This document shows positions 1-9,883 of a DNA stretch of 64,000 bases, in pieces. The notes under the pieces were generated by a model. The model saw only the letters and a list, made by a program, of their open reading frames with translations, searched no databases and had not been told where the DNA came from. The stretch is from Nitrosomonas sp. (GTDB lineage Bacteria > Pseudomonadota > Gammaproteobacteria > Burkholderiales > Nitrosomonadaceae). The stretch spans positions 62,001 through 126,000 of the forward strand of contig NZ_JAIEMO010000008.1 of the NCBI RefSeq assembly GCF_019752095.1, in the 5' to 3' direction. The translations under genes were made by a program, and so were the position numbers. Position 1 is the first letter of the stretch. Each line of letters starts with the position of its first letter.

Positions 1-2
1 AT

Positions 3-47
3 AGTGAAGCAATCAAGCAAGCTATTAACGATGTAAGGGCATTATGA
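3..47 (+). CDS. C-terminal end of an upstream gene, probably fabD
   Basis: Frame 3 is open from the window edge to TGA at 45-47 and encodes 14 residues (SEAIKQAINDVRAL). Directly upstream of fabG, the expected neighbour in a fab cluster is fabD (malonyl-CoA:ACP transacylase). A helical, Ala/Leu-rich tail suits that, but the fragment is too short to prove identity. Confidence 0.4.
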   Translation, partial: SEAIKQAINDVRAL

Positions 48-84
48 ACAATGTTTATTTGCAGCAAATCATCATGACTCTATG

Positions 85-91
85 AAAGGAG
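85..91 (+). promoter_or_regulatory. Ribosome binding site that decides the fabG start
   Basis: AAAGGAG lies 8 nt before TTG at 100-102, but only 2 nt before the in-frame ATG at 94 and inside the codons that follow ATG 82. The spacing therefore favours TTG 100 as the start. Confidence 0.65.
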
Positions 92-99
92 ATATGATC

Positions 100-837
100 T
101 TGGAGAATAAGATTGCTTTGGTAACTGGCGCTAGCCGCGGAATCGGACATGCTATCGCATTAAAACTAGGGCAGCTTGGTGCGGTAGTTATCGGTACGGC
201 AACTAGCGAAAGTGGCATGACTGCGATTAATCAATACCTGGATAAGGCGGGCATTAAAGGCACCGGCGTCGTTTTAAACGTGAATGATGCCGAGCAAATC
301 AACCATGCTATTCAAACCATTCGTGAAAAATTTGGTGAAGTGGAAATATTGGTGAATAACGCCGGGGTTACGCGTGATAATCTGCTGGTTCGTATGAAAG
401 ATGAAGATTGGGATGAAATCATGGAGACTGATTTGAAATCAGTTTTCCGATTAAGCCGCGCGGTTCTTCGCGCAATGATGAAGGCCCGATATGGCCGTAT
501 TATTAATATTTCTTCTGTTGTCGGTGCAATGGGGAATACGGGGCAAACGAACTATGCAGCTGCTAAAGCAGGAGTATTTGGGTTTAGTAAATCATTGGCG
601 CGTGAAGTAGGTAGTCGCAATATTACCGTCAACTGTGTTGCTCCAGGCTTCATCGATACGGATATGACGCGCTCCCTGCCGGATGCGTTTCAACAAAACT
701 TGATTCAGCATGTTCCCTTGGGGCGATTGGGGCGACCTGAAGAAGTTGCTTCAGCCGTTGCATTCCTTGCTTCGTTTGCGGCAGGCTATATTACGGGCAC
801 GACGTTGCATGTTAATGGTGGAATGTATATGGATTAG
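100..837 (+). CDS. fabG: 3-oxoacyl-[ACP] reductase FabG
   Basis: NADPH-dependent reduction of 3-oxoacyl-ACP in the cytosolic type II fatty acid synthase. It is a short-chain dehydrogenase. The N-terminal dinucleotide motif is TGASRGIG, followed by NNAG, a catalytic Ser in the ISSVVG stretch, the YAAAK Tyr/Lys pair, and the C-terminal VNGGMYMD typical of FabG. From TTG 100 the protein has 245 residues, matching the usual 244; upstream in-frame ATGs at 82 and 94 are poorly placed relative to the Shine-Dalgarno. It follows a probable fabD and precedes acpP by 185 bp. That gap is AT-rich and probably carries the acpP promoter, though no confident boxes are seen. Confidence 0.96.
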   Translation: MENKIALVTGASRGIGHAIALKLGQLGAVVIGTATSESGMTAINQYLDKAGIKGTGVVLNVNDAEQINHAIQTIREKFGEVEILVNNAGVTRDNLLVRMKDEDWDEIMETDLKSVFRLSRAVLRAMMKARYGRIINISSVVGAMGNTGQTNYAAAKAGVFGFSKSLAREVGSRNITVNCVAPGFIDTDMTRSLPDAFQQNLIQHVPLGRLGRPEEVASAVAFLASFAAGYITGTTLHVNGGMYMD

Positions 838-1022
838 CACATAGATAAATAGAAATTAATTCAATCAATTGTGGAAGTAAGTTAATCACAAAAAATATTT
901 TTATAATGTAAAACTGAATAAAACTAGACAATAGTTACATCCTGTACCATGTTTCGATTCTGTTGGCATGTAAAATTTGTTAGAATAAATAAGTTTTTCT
1001 TACTTGAGAAGGAAATACCCAG

Positions 1023-1265
1023 ATGGAAAATATTGAGCAGCGGATTAAAAAAATTGTAGCTGAGCAACTTGGCGTTAATGAAGCAGAAGTCAAGAATGAA
1101 TCATCTTTTGTCAATGATTTGGGCGCAGATTCGCTTGATACGGTGGAATTGGTTATGGCATTGGAAGAAGAGTTCGAGTGCGAAATCCCAGATGAACAAG
1201 CAGAAAAAATAAATACCGTTCAGGAAGCGATCGATTACGTCACCGCCAACACGAGTGCTGGTTAG
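1023..1265 (+). CDS. acpP: Acyl carrier protein AcpP
   Basis: An 80-residue acidic carrier protein that holds growing acyl chains on a 4'-phosphopantetheine arm. The attachment Ser lies in the invariant motif [10 protein letters not shown], followed by the acidic helix II ([13 protein letters not shown]) that docks fatty acid synthase enzymes. Length is normal (about 78). A good Shine-Dalgarno (GAAGGA) precedes ATG 1023. It lies between fabG and fabF, with only 38 bp to fabF, so the latter is probably cotranscribed. Confidence 0.98.
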   Translation: MENIEQRIKKIVAEQLGVNEAEVKNESSFVNDLGADSLDTVELVMALEEEFECEIPDEQAEKINTVQEAIDYVTANTSAG

Positions 1266-1303
1266 TTTCTGGTTTTTTATATGTACATGGAAGTGGAGTA
1301 ATT

Positions 1304-2545
1304 TTGTCCAAACGTAAGGTAGTGGTGACCGGATTGGGTATCGTGTCACCTGTTGGAAACACAATTTCAGGCGCATGGGAGAACATTATTGCGGGAAAGT
1401 CTGGCATTACTAGGATTTCCCGCTTTGATGCGTCTGGTTTTACTTCACAGATTGCTGGCGAAGTAAAAGATTTTGATATTCACCAATATCTCTCAGCGAA
1501 AGAAGCACGCCGCATGGATATTTTTATTCATTATGGTATGGCTGCAGCTATACAAGCAGTTAAAGATGCAGGTATCGATGAAATTTCTCAGTTAGATGCG
1601 GAAAAGATCGGTGTAAATATCGGTTCGGGCATTGGCGGATTGTCGATGATTGAGAGTACCGACATCGCATATCATGCGGGTGGGCCACGTAAAATATCTC
1701 CCTTCTTTATACCCAGCACTATCATTAACATGATTGCGGGAAATTTATCCATCATGTATGGCTATAAAGGCCCCAACCTAGCCATTGTGACAGCATGTAC
1801 TACAGCTACGCACAGTATAGGTCACTCAGCGCGTATGATTGAATATGGCGATGCCGATATCATGGTGTGTGGTGGTGCCGAATCTTGTGTAACGCCTCTT
1901 GCTATCGGCGGGTTTGCCGCCGCTAAAGCTTTGTCAGTACACAATGATGAACCAGAAATTGCAAGCCGCCCTTGGGACATCGATCGTGATGGTTTTGTCC
2001 TGGGTGAAGGTGCCGGAGTTTTAGTATTGGAAGAAATAGAACATGCTAAGCGTCGCGGCGCTAAAATTTATGCTGAATTAGCCGGTTTTGGCATGAGCGC
2101 AGATGCATTTCATATGACAGCACCTTGCGACGATGGTGAAGGCGCCGCACGCTGTATGTCTAACGCACTGAAAAACGCCGAAATCAGTACCGCAGAAGTT
2201 GATTACGTTAATGCACACGGCACATCTACACCATTAGGTGACATTGCCGAGACCATTGCGGTCAAGCGCTGTTTTGGTGACCATGCAAGTAAACTTGCTG
2301 TTAATTCTACAAAATCAATGACAGGGCATTTATTGGGTGCCGCTGGTGGTGTAGAAGCTATTTTTTCAGTACTGGCGACGTATCATCAAATTGCCCCGCC
2401 GACTATCAATCTTGTCAATCAAGATCCGCAATGTGATCTTGACTATATCCCCAACACCGCTAGAAATATGAATATTAAAGTTGCATTATCAAACTCCTTC
2501 GGGTTTGGAGGAACCAACGGAACGCTCGTTTTCCGCCGCATATAA
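1304..2545 (+). CDS. fabF: 3-oxoacyl-[ACP] synthase II FabF
   Basis: Elongating beta-ketoacyl-ACP synthase (KAS II), which condenses malonyl-ACP with acyl-ACP. It has 413 residues, the usual length. The thiolase-fold catalytic triad is visible: the nucleophilic Cys in [10 protein letters not shown], one His in [11 protein letters not shown] and a second in [10 protein letters not shown]. The Gly-rich C-terminus [14 protein letters not shown] is also typical. The start is TTG 1304, with GGAG at 1295-1298; no ATG lies near the conserved N-terminus [14 protein letters not shown]. It sits 38 bp after acpP and 17 bp before mltG, so it is probably in one operon. Confidence 0.97.
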   Translation: MSKRKVVVTGLGIVSPVGNTISGAWENIIAGKSGITRISRFDASGFTSQIAGEVKDFDIHQYLSAKEARRMDIFIHYGMAAAIQAVKDAGIDEISQLDAEKIGVNIGSGIGGLSMIESTDIAYHAGGPRKISPFFIPSTIINMIAGNLSIMYGYKGPNLAIVTACTTATHSIGHSARMIEYGDADIMVCGGAESCVTPLAIGGFAAAKALSVHNDEPEIASRPWDIDRDGFVLGEGAGVLVLEEIEHAKRRGAKIYAELAGFGMSADAFHMTAPCDDGEGAARCMSNALKNAEISTAEVDYVNAHGTSTPLGDIAETIAVKRCFGDHASKLAVNSTKSMTGHLLGAAGGVEAIFSVLATYHQIAPPTINLVNQDPQCDLDYIPNTARNMNIKVALSNSFGFGGTNGTLVFRRI

Positions 2546-2562
2546 ATTTTATCCATTGGCGC

Positions 2563-3558
2563 ATGCAAAAGCTAAAACGCCTACTTTTTTCTGGGACATT
2601 GATAGCCATTTTGCTTGCTTCATGGTTCTATCTTCATGTTCATTCAAGTGTTAGCCTCCCTGCAATTCCTTATGATATGTCTATTCCGGTTGGTGCCAAC
2701 CTGAAGCAGGTTTCTCAGCAACTAGAAGACGCCGGGGTTATTCTGAACAAATGGACATTTATACTATTGGCACGCTATCAGAATCAGGAATCTGCAATCA
2801 AAGCGGGTGATTATAGATTTAAGGAAAATCTTACTCAGGTTGCATTATTAAAGTCTCTGATCAAAGGTGATGTGATACAAAATGAAATAAGATTCATTGA
2901 AGGGTGGACGTTTGCTCAAATCAGGCAAGTATTGAATGAGCATCCAACAATTAGGAATTTTACGACTGGACTGAGTGAGCAGGAAATTCTGCGCGTAATA
3001 GGTGCAGTTGAAACCTCCGCTGAAGGTTTGTTTTTCCCTGATACTTATTATTTTGTTAGAGATAGTAGTGATATAGAGATTTTGCAACGCGCCTATCAGA
3101 ATATGCAAAACCACTTGGAGAGTAGCTGGATAGTTCGTGCAGAATCATTACCATTAACCACGCCTTATGAGGCGCTGATACTGGCTTCCATTATAGAAAA
3201 AGAAACCGGCTTGGAAAGTGATCGCGCTGAAATCGCAGGTGTATTTATCAACCGGTTACGCAAAGGCATGCGTTTACAAACTGACCCAACCATTATTTAT
3301 GGTTTGGGTGAACAGTTTGACGGTAATTTGCGCAAAAAGGACTTGTTAACCGACCAGGAGTATAATACTTATACGCGTTCTGGCCTGCCACCGACTCCTA
3401 TTGCCATGCCAGGTCTTGCCTCAATCCGCGCAGCTCTTAATCCAAGCGTAACGGATGCGCTCTATTTCGTTGCAAAAGGTAATGGAGAATCTCAGTTTTC
3501 AACCAATTTGACGGACCATAATAAAGCAGTAAATAAATACCAGAAGCAACAAAAATAA
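2563..3558 (+). CDS. mltG: Endolytic murein transglycosylase MltG
   Basis: Inner-membrane lytic transglycosylase that cuts nascent glycan strands and helps set their length. It has 331 residues: a short cytoplasmic tail, one N-terminal membrane segment (about residues 8-26), a LysM-like region, then the YceG catalytic domain. The catalytic Glu is in LASIIEKETG. Family motifs TDPTIIYGLG and SGLPPTPIAMPG follow. In many proteobacteria mltG lies between fabF/pabC and tmk; here pabC is absent and a glycosyltransferase fusion takes the next place, 36 bp away. Confidence 0.95.
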   Translation: MQKLKRLLFSGTLIAILLASWFYLHVHSSVSLPAIPYDMSIPVGANLKQVSQQLEDAGVILNKWTFILLARYQNQESAIKAGDYRFKENLTQVALLKSLIKGDVIQNEIRFIEGWTFAQIRQVLNEHPTIRNFTTGLSEQEILRVIGAVETSAEGLFFPDTYYFVRDSSDIEILQRAYQNMQNHLESSWIVRAESLPLTTPYEALILASIIEKETGLESDRAEIAGVFINRLRKGMRLQTDPTIIYGLGEQFDGNLRKKDLLTDQEYNTYTRSGLPPTPIAMPGLASIRAALNPSVTDALYFVAKGNGESQFSTNLTDHNKAVNKYQKQQK

Positions 3559-3594
3559 CATTATGCTGCCATTAATAAGCATCACTTTTGAGCT

Positions 3595-6186
3595 GTGAGC
3601 TACATGACACAATTTTCCATCGTAGTGCCCACGCTGAATGAATCCGAGAATATTGATTTACTTTTAACCCGCATCTTTGCATTGGATTTTGTTCCAAATT
3701 CTTTTGAAGTAATTATTGTTGATGATGGCTCAACCGATGGTACTCCGAATAAAGTACTTAACTGGGCAAATCAATCAAATGTTCGACTGATCGAACGCCG
3801 AGAGACACCGGACTTAACTGCTTCGATACTATCTGGTGTTGCTGCGGCTAAGAGTGACGTCATCGTTGTTATGGATGCCGATCTCAGTCATCCGCCTGAG
3901 CAATTACCAGCTATCGTTGCCCCGATATTAAATGATTCTCATGATGTGGTTGTTGGCAGTCGTTACATTGCGGGAGGCAGTACTGAAAATTGGCCATTGT
4001 ATCGACAGCTCTTATCTCGCGTGGGTGGCTGGATAGCGCGACCCATCTGTGATGTGAATGATGCCACATCCGGTTTTTTTGCATTTCGCCGGAATCTGGC
4101 CAAAAATATTTCAAGTCACGCACATGGTTACAAGATTCTGCTTGAATTGCTCATGGCTAATCAGGGGAAAATTCGTGTAACAGAGATACCAATTTGCTTT
4201 CGCGATCGGACCTATGGCACTTCAAAGCTATCTTTATTTCACCAGCAAGCTTATATACAACGTTTGATCACGTTAGCAGGAGGAACGGCCACGATCAATA
4301 CGGCAGGACGTTTTGCAGCAGTTGGACTGTTAGGTGTATTGATAGATGCTTTTGTTTTTCATTGGATGATCAGCCGTGAAGCCGGGCTTGCTCTGTCCCA
4401 CTTCATCAGTTTTTTTGTTGCTGCAACCTTCAACTATGCCCTTAACTCTAAGTGGTCATTTCGTGAACATCATGAAGGCTGTTTACGCTGGCACCAATTT
4501 GGTCGATTTTTAACCGTTGGTACACTCGCGCTATTATTACGCGGGGGCGTGCTGGCTTTTCTAGTTTATGTTTGGCATGTCCCGCCTCTATTGGCCATTT
4601 TCCCGGCTATAGTTACCACAGCAGCGGTAAATTTCTTGGGCTCGGCTTTTTATGTGTTTCCCAATAAAAAGAACCTTCCCTCGTTGGAAATACGCTGGCG
4701 TATGGCGGCAATTGGTATTGTATTTTTTGCCATATTGCTACGGCTGGTTTATTTCGGCTTGGCGCAACTCATTCCAGATGAAGCTTATTATTGGCAATAT
4801 GCGCAACACATGGATCTCAGTTTTTATGATCATCCCCCCGCAGTTGCTTGGTTAATCTGGCTTGGCACATCAATTCTTGGGCACAATGAGTTCGGTGTCC
4901 GCATCGGTGCGCTTCTCTGTGGCTTTATCACAATGGGTTATCTGTATGCATTGGCACAGAATTTGTATGATAAATCCACTGCAATGCGCACCCTGTTGTT
5001 ACTAGTTATCCTGCCGCTCGGCTTTTCTACCGGTCTGTTAACGACGCCCGATGCACCTCTCTTTGCAGCGTGGGCAGCAACCCTCTATTACATGGAACGA
5101 GCGCTAGTCGCCCACCAGAATACGGCTTGGCTAGGAATGGGAGTTGCGTTTGGTCTTGGGTTGCTATCGAAATACTCGCTGGGATTGCTGGGGTTAGCCG
5201 CATTGGTGTTTGTAATTGTAGATCCATTAGCACGCCGTTGGATGAAACGTCCCCATCCTTATTTAGCAGCACTATTGGCATTGCTTCTCTTTTCGCCAGT
5301 GATTATCTGGAACTATCAAAATGATTGGGCGTCTTTTGCATTCCAGTCGAATCGGGTATTGGCAGATGACTATAAGTTTGCAGTCCATTTATTCATTCTC
5401 CACATTATCATTTTATTAACCCCTATTGGTTTTCTTGCAGCAATATTTGCCTTATTTTTTATCAAACGCCCCGAGTCTCAGTCTCTCGAACGCAGGCGCC
5501 ATTTGTTTGTACAAGTTTTCGCCGGCATCCCAGTATTCGTTTGTTTCATACTCAGTACTTTTGATGCGCCCCGATTTCACTGGACTGCGCCGATCTGGCT
5601 TGCCCTATTACCAACCATCGCATGGATGATTGTTCATACCGACCATCTGAGCACTCTGTTCAAGCGCATTCAAACAGCATGGCGACCGACCATTATTGCT
5701 TGTATCTTTGGTTACGCCTTTGTGCTTCATTTTGTGGTGCTGGGAATACCAGGTATACCCTATCATTTATTCACAGAACACTATTTCTGGCGTGAGACCG
5801 CCGCTGAGATCGAGAAAATTGCAGCTGAAGTCAGGAATCAAACGGACCAAGAACCCATCATTGTGGGTATGAGCAAATGGTCTGTTGCCAGTGCGCTATA
5901 TTTTTATACGCACGGTAATGCAAAGTTGGATATCCGTTCACGTAATATGTTTGGCGGTAGTGGGGCCATGTATGAATTCTGGCTTCCTTCCCAAAACCCC
6001 ACTGATCGGCCGATCATTCAGGTTGGCATGAAACGCCGCCATTTAGAAAAAATACGGCCAGACATTGATGTTAAAGGAATGCTTAATCACCCCGGCGCGG
6101 TTGAATATCGTGTAATCGAACGCCACGGTGAGCCTGTGCGTCGGGTATATTACCGAATTTCCAAAGGATTTAAAGGGATTAATTAG
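3595..6186 (+). CDS. GT2 glycosyltransferase + GtrA + ArnT/PMT-like fusion
   Basis: An 863-residue three-part protein. Residues about 5-230 are a GT2 polyprenyl-phosphate sugar synthase of the dolichol-phosphate-mannose type, with VDDGSTDGT, a DxD-like MDADLSHPP and DATSGFFAFRR. Residues about 240-360 are a GtrA-like four-helix membrane domain. From about 370 on is a multi-spanning PMT_2/ArnT-like domain, with the acidic loop motif PDEAYYWQYA and FYDHPPAVAW. I infer that it makes a lipid-linked sugar, holds it in the inner membrane and transfers it on the periplasmic side, acceptor unknown. The start is GTG 3595 or ATG 3604; neither has a strong Shine-Dalgarno. The gene follows mltG by 36 bp. 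The 274 bp after it show nothing convincing. Confidence 0.85.
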   Translation: MSYMTQFSIVVPTLNESENIDLLLTRIFALDFVPNSFEVIIVDDGSTDGTPNKVLNWANQSNVRLIERRETPDLTASILSGVAAAKSDVIVVMDADLSHPPEQLPAIVAPILNDSHDVVVGSRYIAGGSTENWPLYRQLLSRVGGWIARPICDVNDATSGFFAFRRNLAKNISSHAHGYKILLELLMANQGKIRVTEIPICFRDRTYGTSKLSLFHQQAYIQRLITLAGGTATINTAGRFAAVGLLGVLIDAFVFHWMISREAGLALSHFISFFVAATFNYALNSKWSFREHHEGCLRWHQFGRFLTVGTLALLLRGGVLAFLVYVWHVPPLLAIFPAIVTTAAVNFLGSAFYVFPNKKNLPSLEIRWRMAAIGIVFFAILLRLVYFGLAQLIPDEAYYWQYAQHMDLSFYDHPPAVAWLIWLGTSILGHNEFGVRIGALLCGFITMGYLYALAQNLYDKSTAMRTLLLLVILPLGFSTGLLTTPDAPLFAAWAATLYYMERALVAHQNTAWLGMGVAFGLGLLSKYSLGLLGLAALVFVIVDPLARRWMKRPHPYLAALLALLLFSPVIIWNYQNDWASFAFQSNRVLADDYKFAVHLFILHIIILLTPIGFLAAIFALFFIKRPESQSLERRRHLFVQVFAGIPVFVCFILSTFDAPRFHWTAPIWLALLPTIAWMIVHTDHLSTLFKRIQTAWRPTIIACIFGYAFVLHFVVLGIPGIPYHLFTEHYFWRETAAEIEKIAAEVRNQTDQEPIIVGMSKWSVASALYFYTHGNAKLDIRSRNMFGGSGAMYEFWLPSQNPTDRPIIQVGMKRRHLEKIRPDIDVKGMLNHPGAVEYRVIERHGEPVRRVYYRISKGFKGIN

Positions 6187-6460
6187 GTTTCTTGGAATAC
6201 ACGCAACCATTCAAAATAGATAGCTAATAATTCGTTCTGTAATTTTCATTTCGACCGGAAATGCTAAAATTTTAATGCACTAGCATGCAGGTGTGCTGGT
6301 AGAAAGACAAGTAACGAAAACAAGAATGTAGAAAGTGCGCTGTATTGAGCGCCATTGTTGGCCACGTGGAATTGGGCTACCGAATGGCAAAAACTGTGAG
6401 ATTCTCTAAAACACGTTTAAATAATCAATGGTATTGGCGGTTGCATGAAATAGGTGCAAT

Positions 6461-7495
6461 TTAAGGCTTGCGGCCCGTTACAATGCTATAGTATCCGAAA
6501 GCTCGATGGACTTGAACTTCCTCAAATCCTATCTCCGTTAACATTGATGATAATTCTTGGCCAGAATACTGTCTTCCTTCGGTCCAGCCCATCATCATCA
6601 TACTAAATGCTGCGGAGGGAAAAGGGCCTGTTTTTTGATCATCATAGAGCATTTCATGGATGACGATTCTTCCACCGGGTTCAAGACTGCTGAAACTCTT
6701 TGCCGTTAGAAAATGGCATTTTTCTGGAGGGAAATCGTGATAAATGTTTGAGAAAAGATGTAAGTCTGCGGAAGGCCAATGATCGCTCCAAATGTTGGTT
6801 TCTTGCGTCTTAATTCGTTCCTGTAAGCCATATTGATTGATATATTCTTGAGCTACCTCGCATACCTGAGCAAAATCCAGAAAGATTACTTTCAAGTTGG
6901 GTAATTTTGATGCTGCACCAATCGAGTGAGCCGCAGAACCTCCTGCAACGTCAAGCATCAGACGATTTTGAGAAAAATCCAAAACTTCGGGCCAAACGAA
7001 CGCTGAAGAAATACTAATGCTATGCATGCCGCGAGTGAAGCGACGCAGCAATTTGATTTGTTCTTCGTGAGTCTCGAAAATATCACCGCCTCCGTAAGCC
7101 TGCGGAGAATCTGTAAAAACTGCTTTTTCCAAGCTTTCAAAGGAGGACACCTGGTAATTGTCAATCATCAGATCCCAGAAAAAACCGAAATAATTAGGAC
7201 TCGTCTCCAGCAGATATTCCTCTGACACCGCAGTCAGAAAATAACGTCCTTCCTGCAAAGACAGGAAACCCAAAGCAGTAGCGGCCGTCAAAATTGCTTC
7301 TGCCGGGCGTTGCTTGATATTTAGTGCATTGCAAACATCGGCTAAGGTACGCGGGCTCTCTGCCAGTAACGGAAATATTTTTAATCGATGAGCTAGTAGT
7401 AATGCAGGGTAACCATAAACTGCAAAGACTACATCCCATAACGGACGATCATCAACTCGCGGTACCTGGTTGTTGGAAAAAGCATTTTGTACCAT
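6461..7495 (-). CDS. Class I SAM-dependent O-methyltransferase (OMT2 family)
   Basis: A 344-residue small-molecule methyltransferase of the plant/streptomycete type. The N-terminal winged-helix dimerisation region (about 15-100) carries ALLLAHRLKIFPLLAE. The Rossmann SAM domain carries motif I as LDVAGGSAAHSIG, an acidic ribose contact in IFLDFAQV, and FSNIYHDFPPEKC, where the family often places its catalytic His. The start is ATG 7495, 4 nt after AGGAGG; the in-frame TTG at 7498 is too close. It lies 65 bp downstream of the SRPBCC gene on the same strand. The substrate is unknown; aromatic or quinone-like compounds are usual for the family. Confidence 0.8.
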   Translation of the reverse strand: MVQNAFSNNQVPRVDDRPLWDVVFAVYGYPALLLAHRLKIFPLLAESPRTLADVCNALNIKQRPAEAILTAATALGFLSLQEGRYFLTAVSEEYLLETSPNYFGFFWDLMIDNYQVSSFESLEKAVFTDSPQAYGGGDIFETHEEQIKLLRRFTRGMHSISISSAFVWPEVLDFSQNRLMLDVAGGSAAHSIGAASKLPNLKVIFLDFAQVCEVAQEYINQYGLQERIKTQETNIWSDHWPSADLHLFSNIYHDFPPEKCHFLTAKSFSSLEPGGRIVIHEMLYDDQKTGPFPSAAFSMMMMGWTEGRQYSGQELSSMLTEIGFEEVQVHRAFGYYSIVTGRKP

Positions 7496-7560
7496 CAATC
7501 CTCCTTTTGTTCTGTTGGATGCATAGGACTGTTATACCGTATGATTCAGAATAATTCTAA

Positions 7561-8064
7561 TTAAGAACCCTGCCTGGATTTCTCCGCTTCGAGCAAGCGT
7601 TTGATATTTTGCACCGTGCGTTCGGCACCATCCCTAATCGCAACGCGAACCAGTCCTTCAAAAGGTCGCATAATCGGCAGAATTTCAAGCAGTTCAAAAG
7701 AAAATGTCAGTTTGGTCGAATGCTCGGGATTGATAGCTTGTAATTCATACGTGCAGCGGAATGGATCAGATATCCCGAGAAGGGTTAGACGCACACCAGG
7801 TTCGTAAGCGGATATCTTGAATCTGGATTCTGTGCGGCGTCCTTGATCAGTACGCACTTGTCGTCCTTCAGTACCTAACTGTACCGGGCCTGGGGTCGTT
7901 TTTTCAAGCTCTTTAACTTCCGGAGACCATCGAGGATAGTTCTCAAACAAGCCATCCGCAAGATACTGGAAAATCGCTGTGGTAGAACATTCCACCAAGG
8001 TATGTGCCCTACCCACGACCGGTTCGGTAGAACCCAAATTGAGCATGGAACCTAAATTAAACAT
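7561..8064 (-). CDS. SRPBCC (START/Bet v1-like) family protein
   Basis: 167 residues. From about residue 20 the sequence follows the polyketide cyclase/START-like pattern: a first strand (VVGRAHTLVECS), a helix (AIFQYLADGLFENYPRW), alternating strands (FKISAYEPGVRLTL), then a long C-terminal helix (VRVAIRDGAERTVQNIKRLL). Such folds bind hydrophobic ligands in a cavity, and some are cyclases. There is no signal peptide, so it should be cytosolic. The pairing with the O-methyltransferase 65 bp downstream suggests work on one small molecule. That is inference; no catalytic residues can be assigned. Confidence 0.7.
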   Translation of the reverse strand: MFNLGSMLNLGSTEPVVGRAHTLVECSTTAIFQYLADGLFENYPRWSPEVKELEKTTPGPVQLGTEGRQVRTDQGRRTESRFKISAYEPGVRLTLLGISDPFRCTYELQAINPEHSTKLTFSFELLEILPIMRPFEGLVRVAIRDGAERTVQNIKRLLEAEKSRQGS

Positions 8065-8238
8065 ATTACTTGCCTTTACTGACTGATAAACGACTATTCA
8101 ATCTATTGATCAGAATTAGCCTAGACGGTAAACGAATAAGACATCAATTTCAAGCACAATATCGGATAGTGATAAGTAAGCAAAATTCTGTTTTCAAGTG
8201 GGTGATGTGATGTTTGCGAAAGTATGGGGTACAGGCTG

Positions 8239-9777
8239 CTATACGACTTGTTGTTTGGTAAAGTCTTTTATGCGGAATCCCAACAGCCACAAAGCGGCAA
8301 AATAGCTCGAAGCGCCCATGATTATTATCCAGCTTAATCGGCCGACGCGAGTCATGGTGGAATCGGTCAACCAGGAAGCGTCACTACCTGCCGTGAACCA
8401 TAAAACAATTCCCATACTTGCCAAAGCGATCAGTAATTTGACAAAGAAATTAAGCCATCCAGGTTGCGGTTGATAGATTTTGTGGCTGCATAATTTATAG
8501 TACAATAGCCCCGCATTCAAGCAGGCGCCTAGCCCAATGGCTAATGCGAGTCCGGCGTGTTTGAATGGAATGATGAAGGCCAGATTCATGAGCTGTGTGG
8601 CGATCAGCGTGATCACGGCGATTTTTACAGGGGTTTTGATGTTCTGGCGTGCATAGAATCCCGGTGCGAGGACCTTGACCAGAATTAATCCGAGTAATCC
8701 AATGCTGTAAGCAATTAATGCTTCACGCGTCATCCATACATCGTGCTCAGTAAAGGCACCATGGTAAAAAAGTGTTGTGATTAAAGGTGTTGCTAATAGT
8801 GCCAGTGCCAGCGCTGCGGGTAAGGTCAGCAACATCGTCATTCTTAGGCCCCAATCCAGCAGGCGGGAATATTCTTCAGTGCTGTTATTATTGTAATGCC
8901 GTGCCAAGGACGGCAGTAGTATGGTACCTAATGCGACGCCTAGCAGGCCAGCGGGGAATTCCATTAAGCGATCGGCATAGTAGAGCCAGGATACACTGCC
9001 CGTAACCAGTAAAGAAGCGAATATGGTATTGATCAGCAGACTGATTTGGCTGACCGATACACCGAAAACCGCTGGGCCCATCAGTTTGATTACTCGCCAG
9101 GCGCCTGTATCTCGATTGCGGAAACGAATGCGTGGCAATAATTTGAGGCGTAGTAGGAATGGTATCTGGAATACAAGTTGTAGTACGCCACCGATAAAAA
9201 CTGCCCAAGCTAGTGCAAGAACCGGGGGATCGATAAGCGGTGTGAGCCACAATGCGCATCCGATAAATGACAAATTTAATAATGCAGGTGTGATCGCAGG
9301 CACATTAAACCTGCCATAGGTATTGAGTATGCCACCTGCTAACGCGACCAAGGAAATGAATAAAATGTAAGGAAATGTAATCTGCAGTAGTTCAACGGTT
9401 AGATTGAATTTTTCCGGATCAGCAGAGAATCCCGGTGCGCTGGCATAGATGATGAATGGCGCTGTCACGATTCCCATCAGCGTGACAACAAACAGCGTAA
9501 TGCCCAAGAGCATGGTGATATGATCAATCAACTCGCGCGTTTCTTCGGATGTTCGGGTATTTTTGTATTCTGCGAGGATTGGAACGAATGCCTGGGAAAA
9601 TGCGCCTTCGGCAAATAATCGTCTCAGCAGATTGGGAATCCGGAAGGCGACAAAAAAAGCATCGGTTGCCATTCCAGCCCCAAAAATCCGAGCAATCATG
9701 ATATCGCGCACAAAACCGAGAATGCGCGATACGAAAGTCATGCTGCTGATCGCAGCGAGCGCTTTAAGTAAATTCAA
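8239..9777 (-). CDS. murJ: Lipid II flippase MurJ (MviN)
   Basis: A 512-residue MOP-superfamily transporter that flips lipid II across the inner membrane for peptidoglycan synthesis. About 14 hydrophobic segments are visible. The N-terminus carries the MurJ signature [17 protein letters not shown], then [20 protein letters not shown] and [12 protein letters not shown], including conserved Arg residues. The start appears to be TTG 9777; no ATG fits the conserved N-terminus and the Shine-Dalgarno is weak. It is flanked by unrelated genes, with no rpsT visible beside it. Confidence 0.95.
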   Translation of the reverse strand: MNLLKALAAISSMTFVSRILGFVRDIMIARIFGAGMATDAFFVAFRIPNLLRRLFAEGAFSQAFVPILAEYKNTRTSEETRELIDHITMLLGITLFVVTLMGIVTAPFIIYASAPGFSADPEKFNLTVELLQITFPYILFISLVALAGGILNTYGRFNVPAITPALLNLSFIGCALWLTPLIDPPVLALAWAVFIGGVLQLVFQIPFLLRLKLLPRIRFRNRDTGAWRVIKLMGPAVFGVSVSQISLLINTIFASLLVTGSVSWLYYADRLMEFPAGLLGVALGTILLPSLARHYNNNSTEEYSRLLDWGLRMTMLLTLPAALALALLATPLITTLFYHGAFTEHDVWMTREALIAYSIGLLGLILVKVLAPGFYARQNIKTPVKIAVITLIATQLMNLAFIIPFKHAGLALAIGLGACLNAGLLYYKLCSHKIYQPQPGWLNFFVKLLIALASMGIVLWFTAGSDASWLTDSTMTRVGRLSWIIIMGASSYFAALWLLGFRIKDFTKQQVV

Positions 9778-9883
9778 TGGTATTTATCTTTTTCTAGCGG
9801 CGGGCAGAAGATTAAACAGCGCTATTATTAAATTTATATTATCTAGACTCTATTAGTCAGTGCGTTTGCTAACGAGAGAGTAA

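Noticed and set aside
8888..9319. ORFs of about 100 codons inside murJ on both strands
   Set aside because: They lie wholly inside a well-conserved gene and their products match no pattern, so they are shadow frames.
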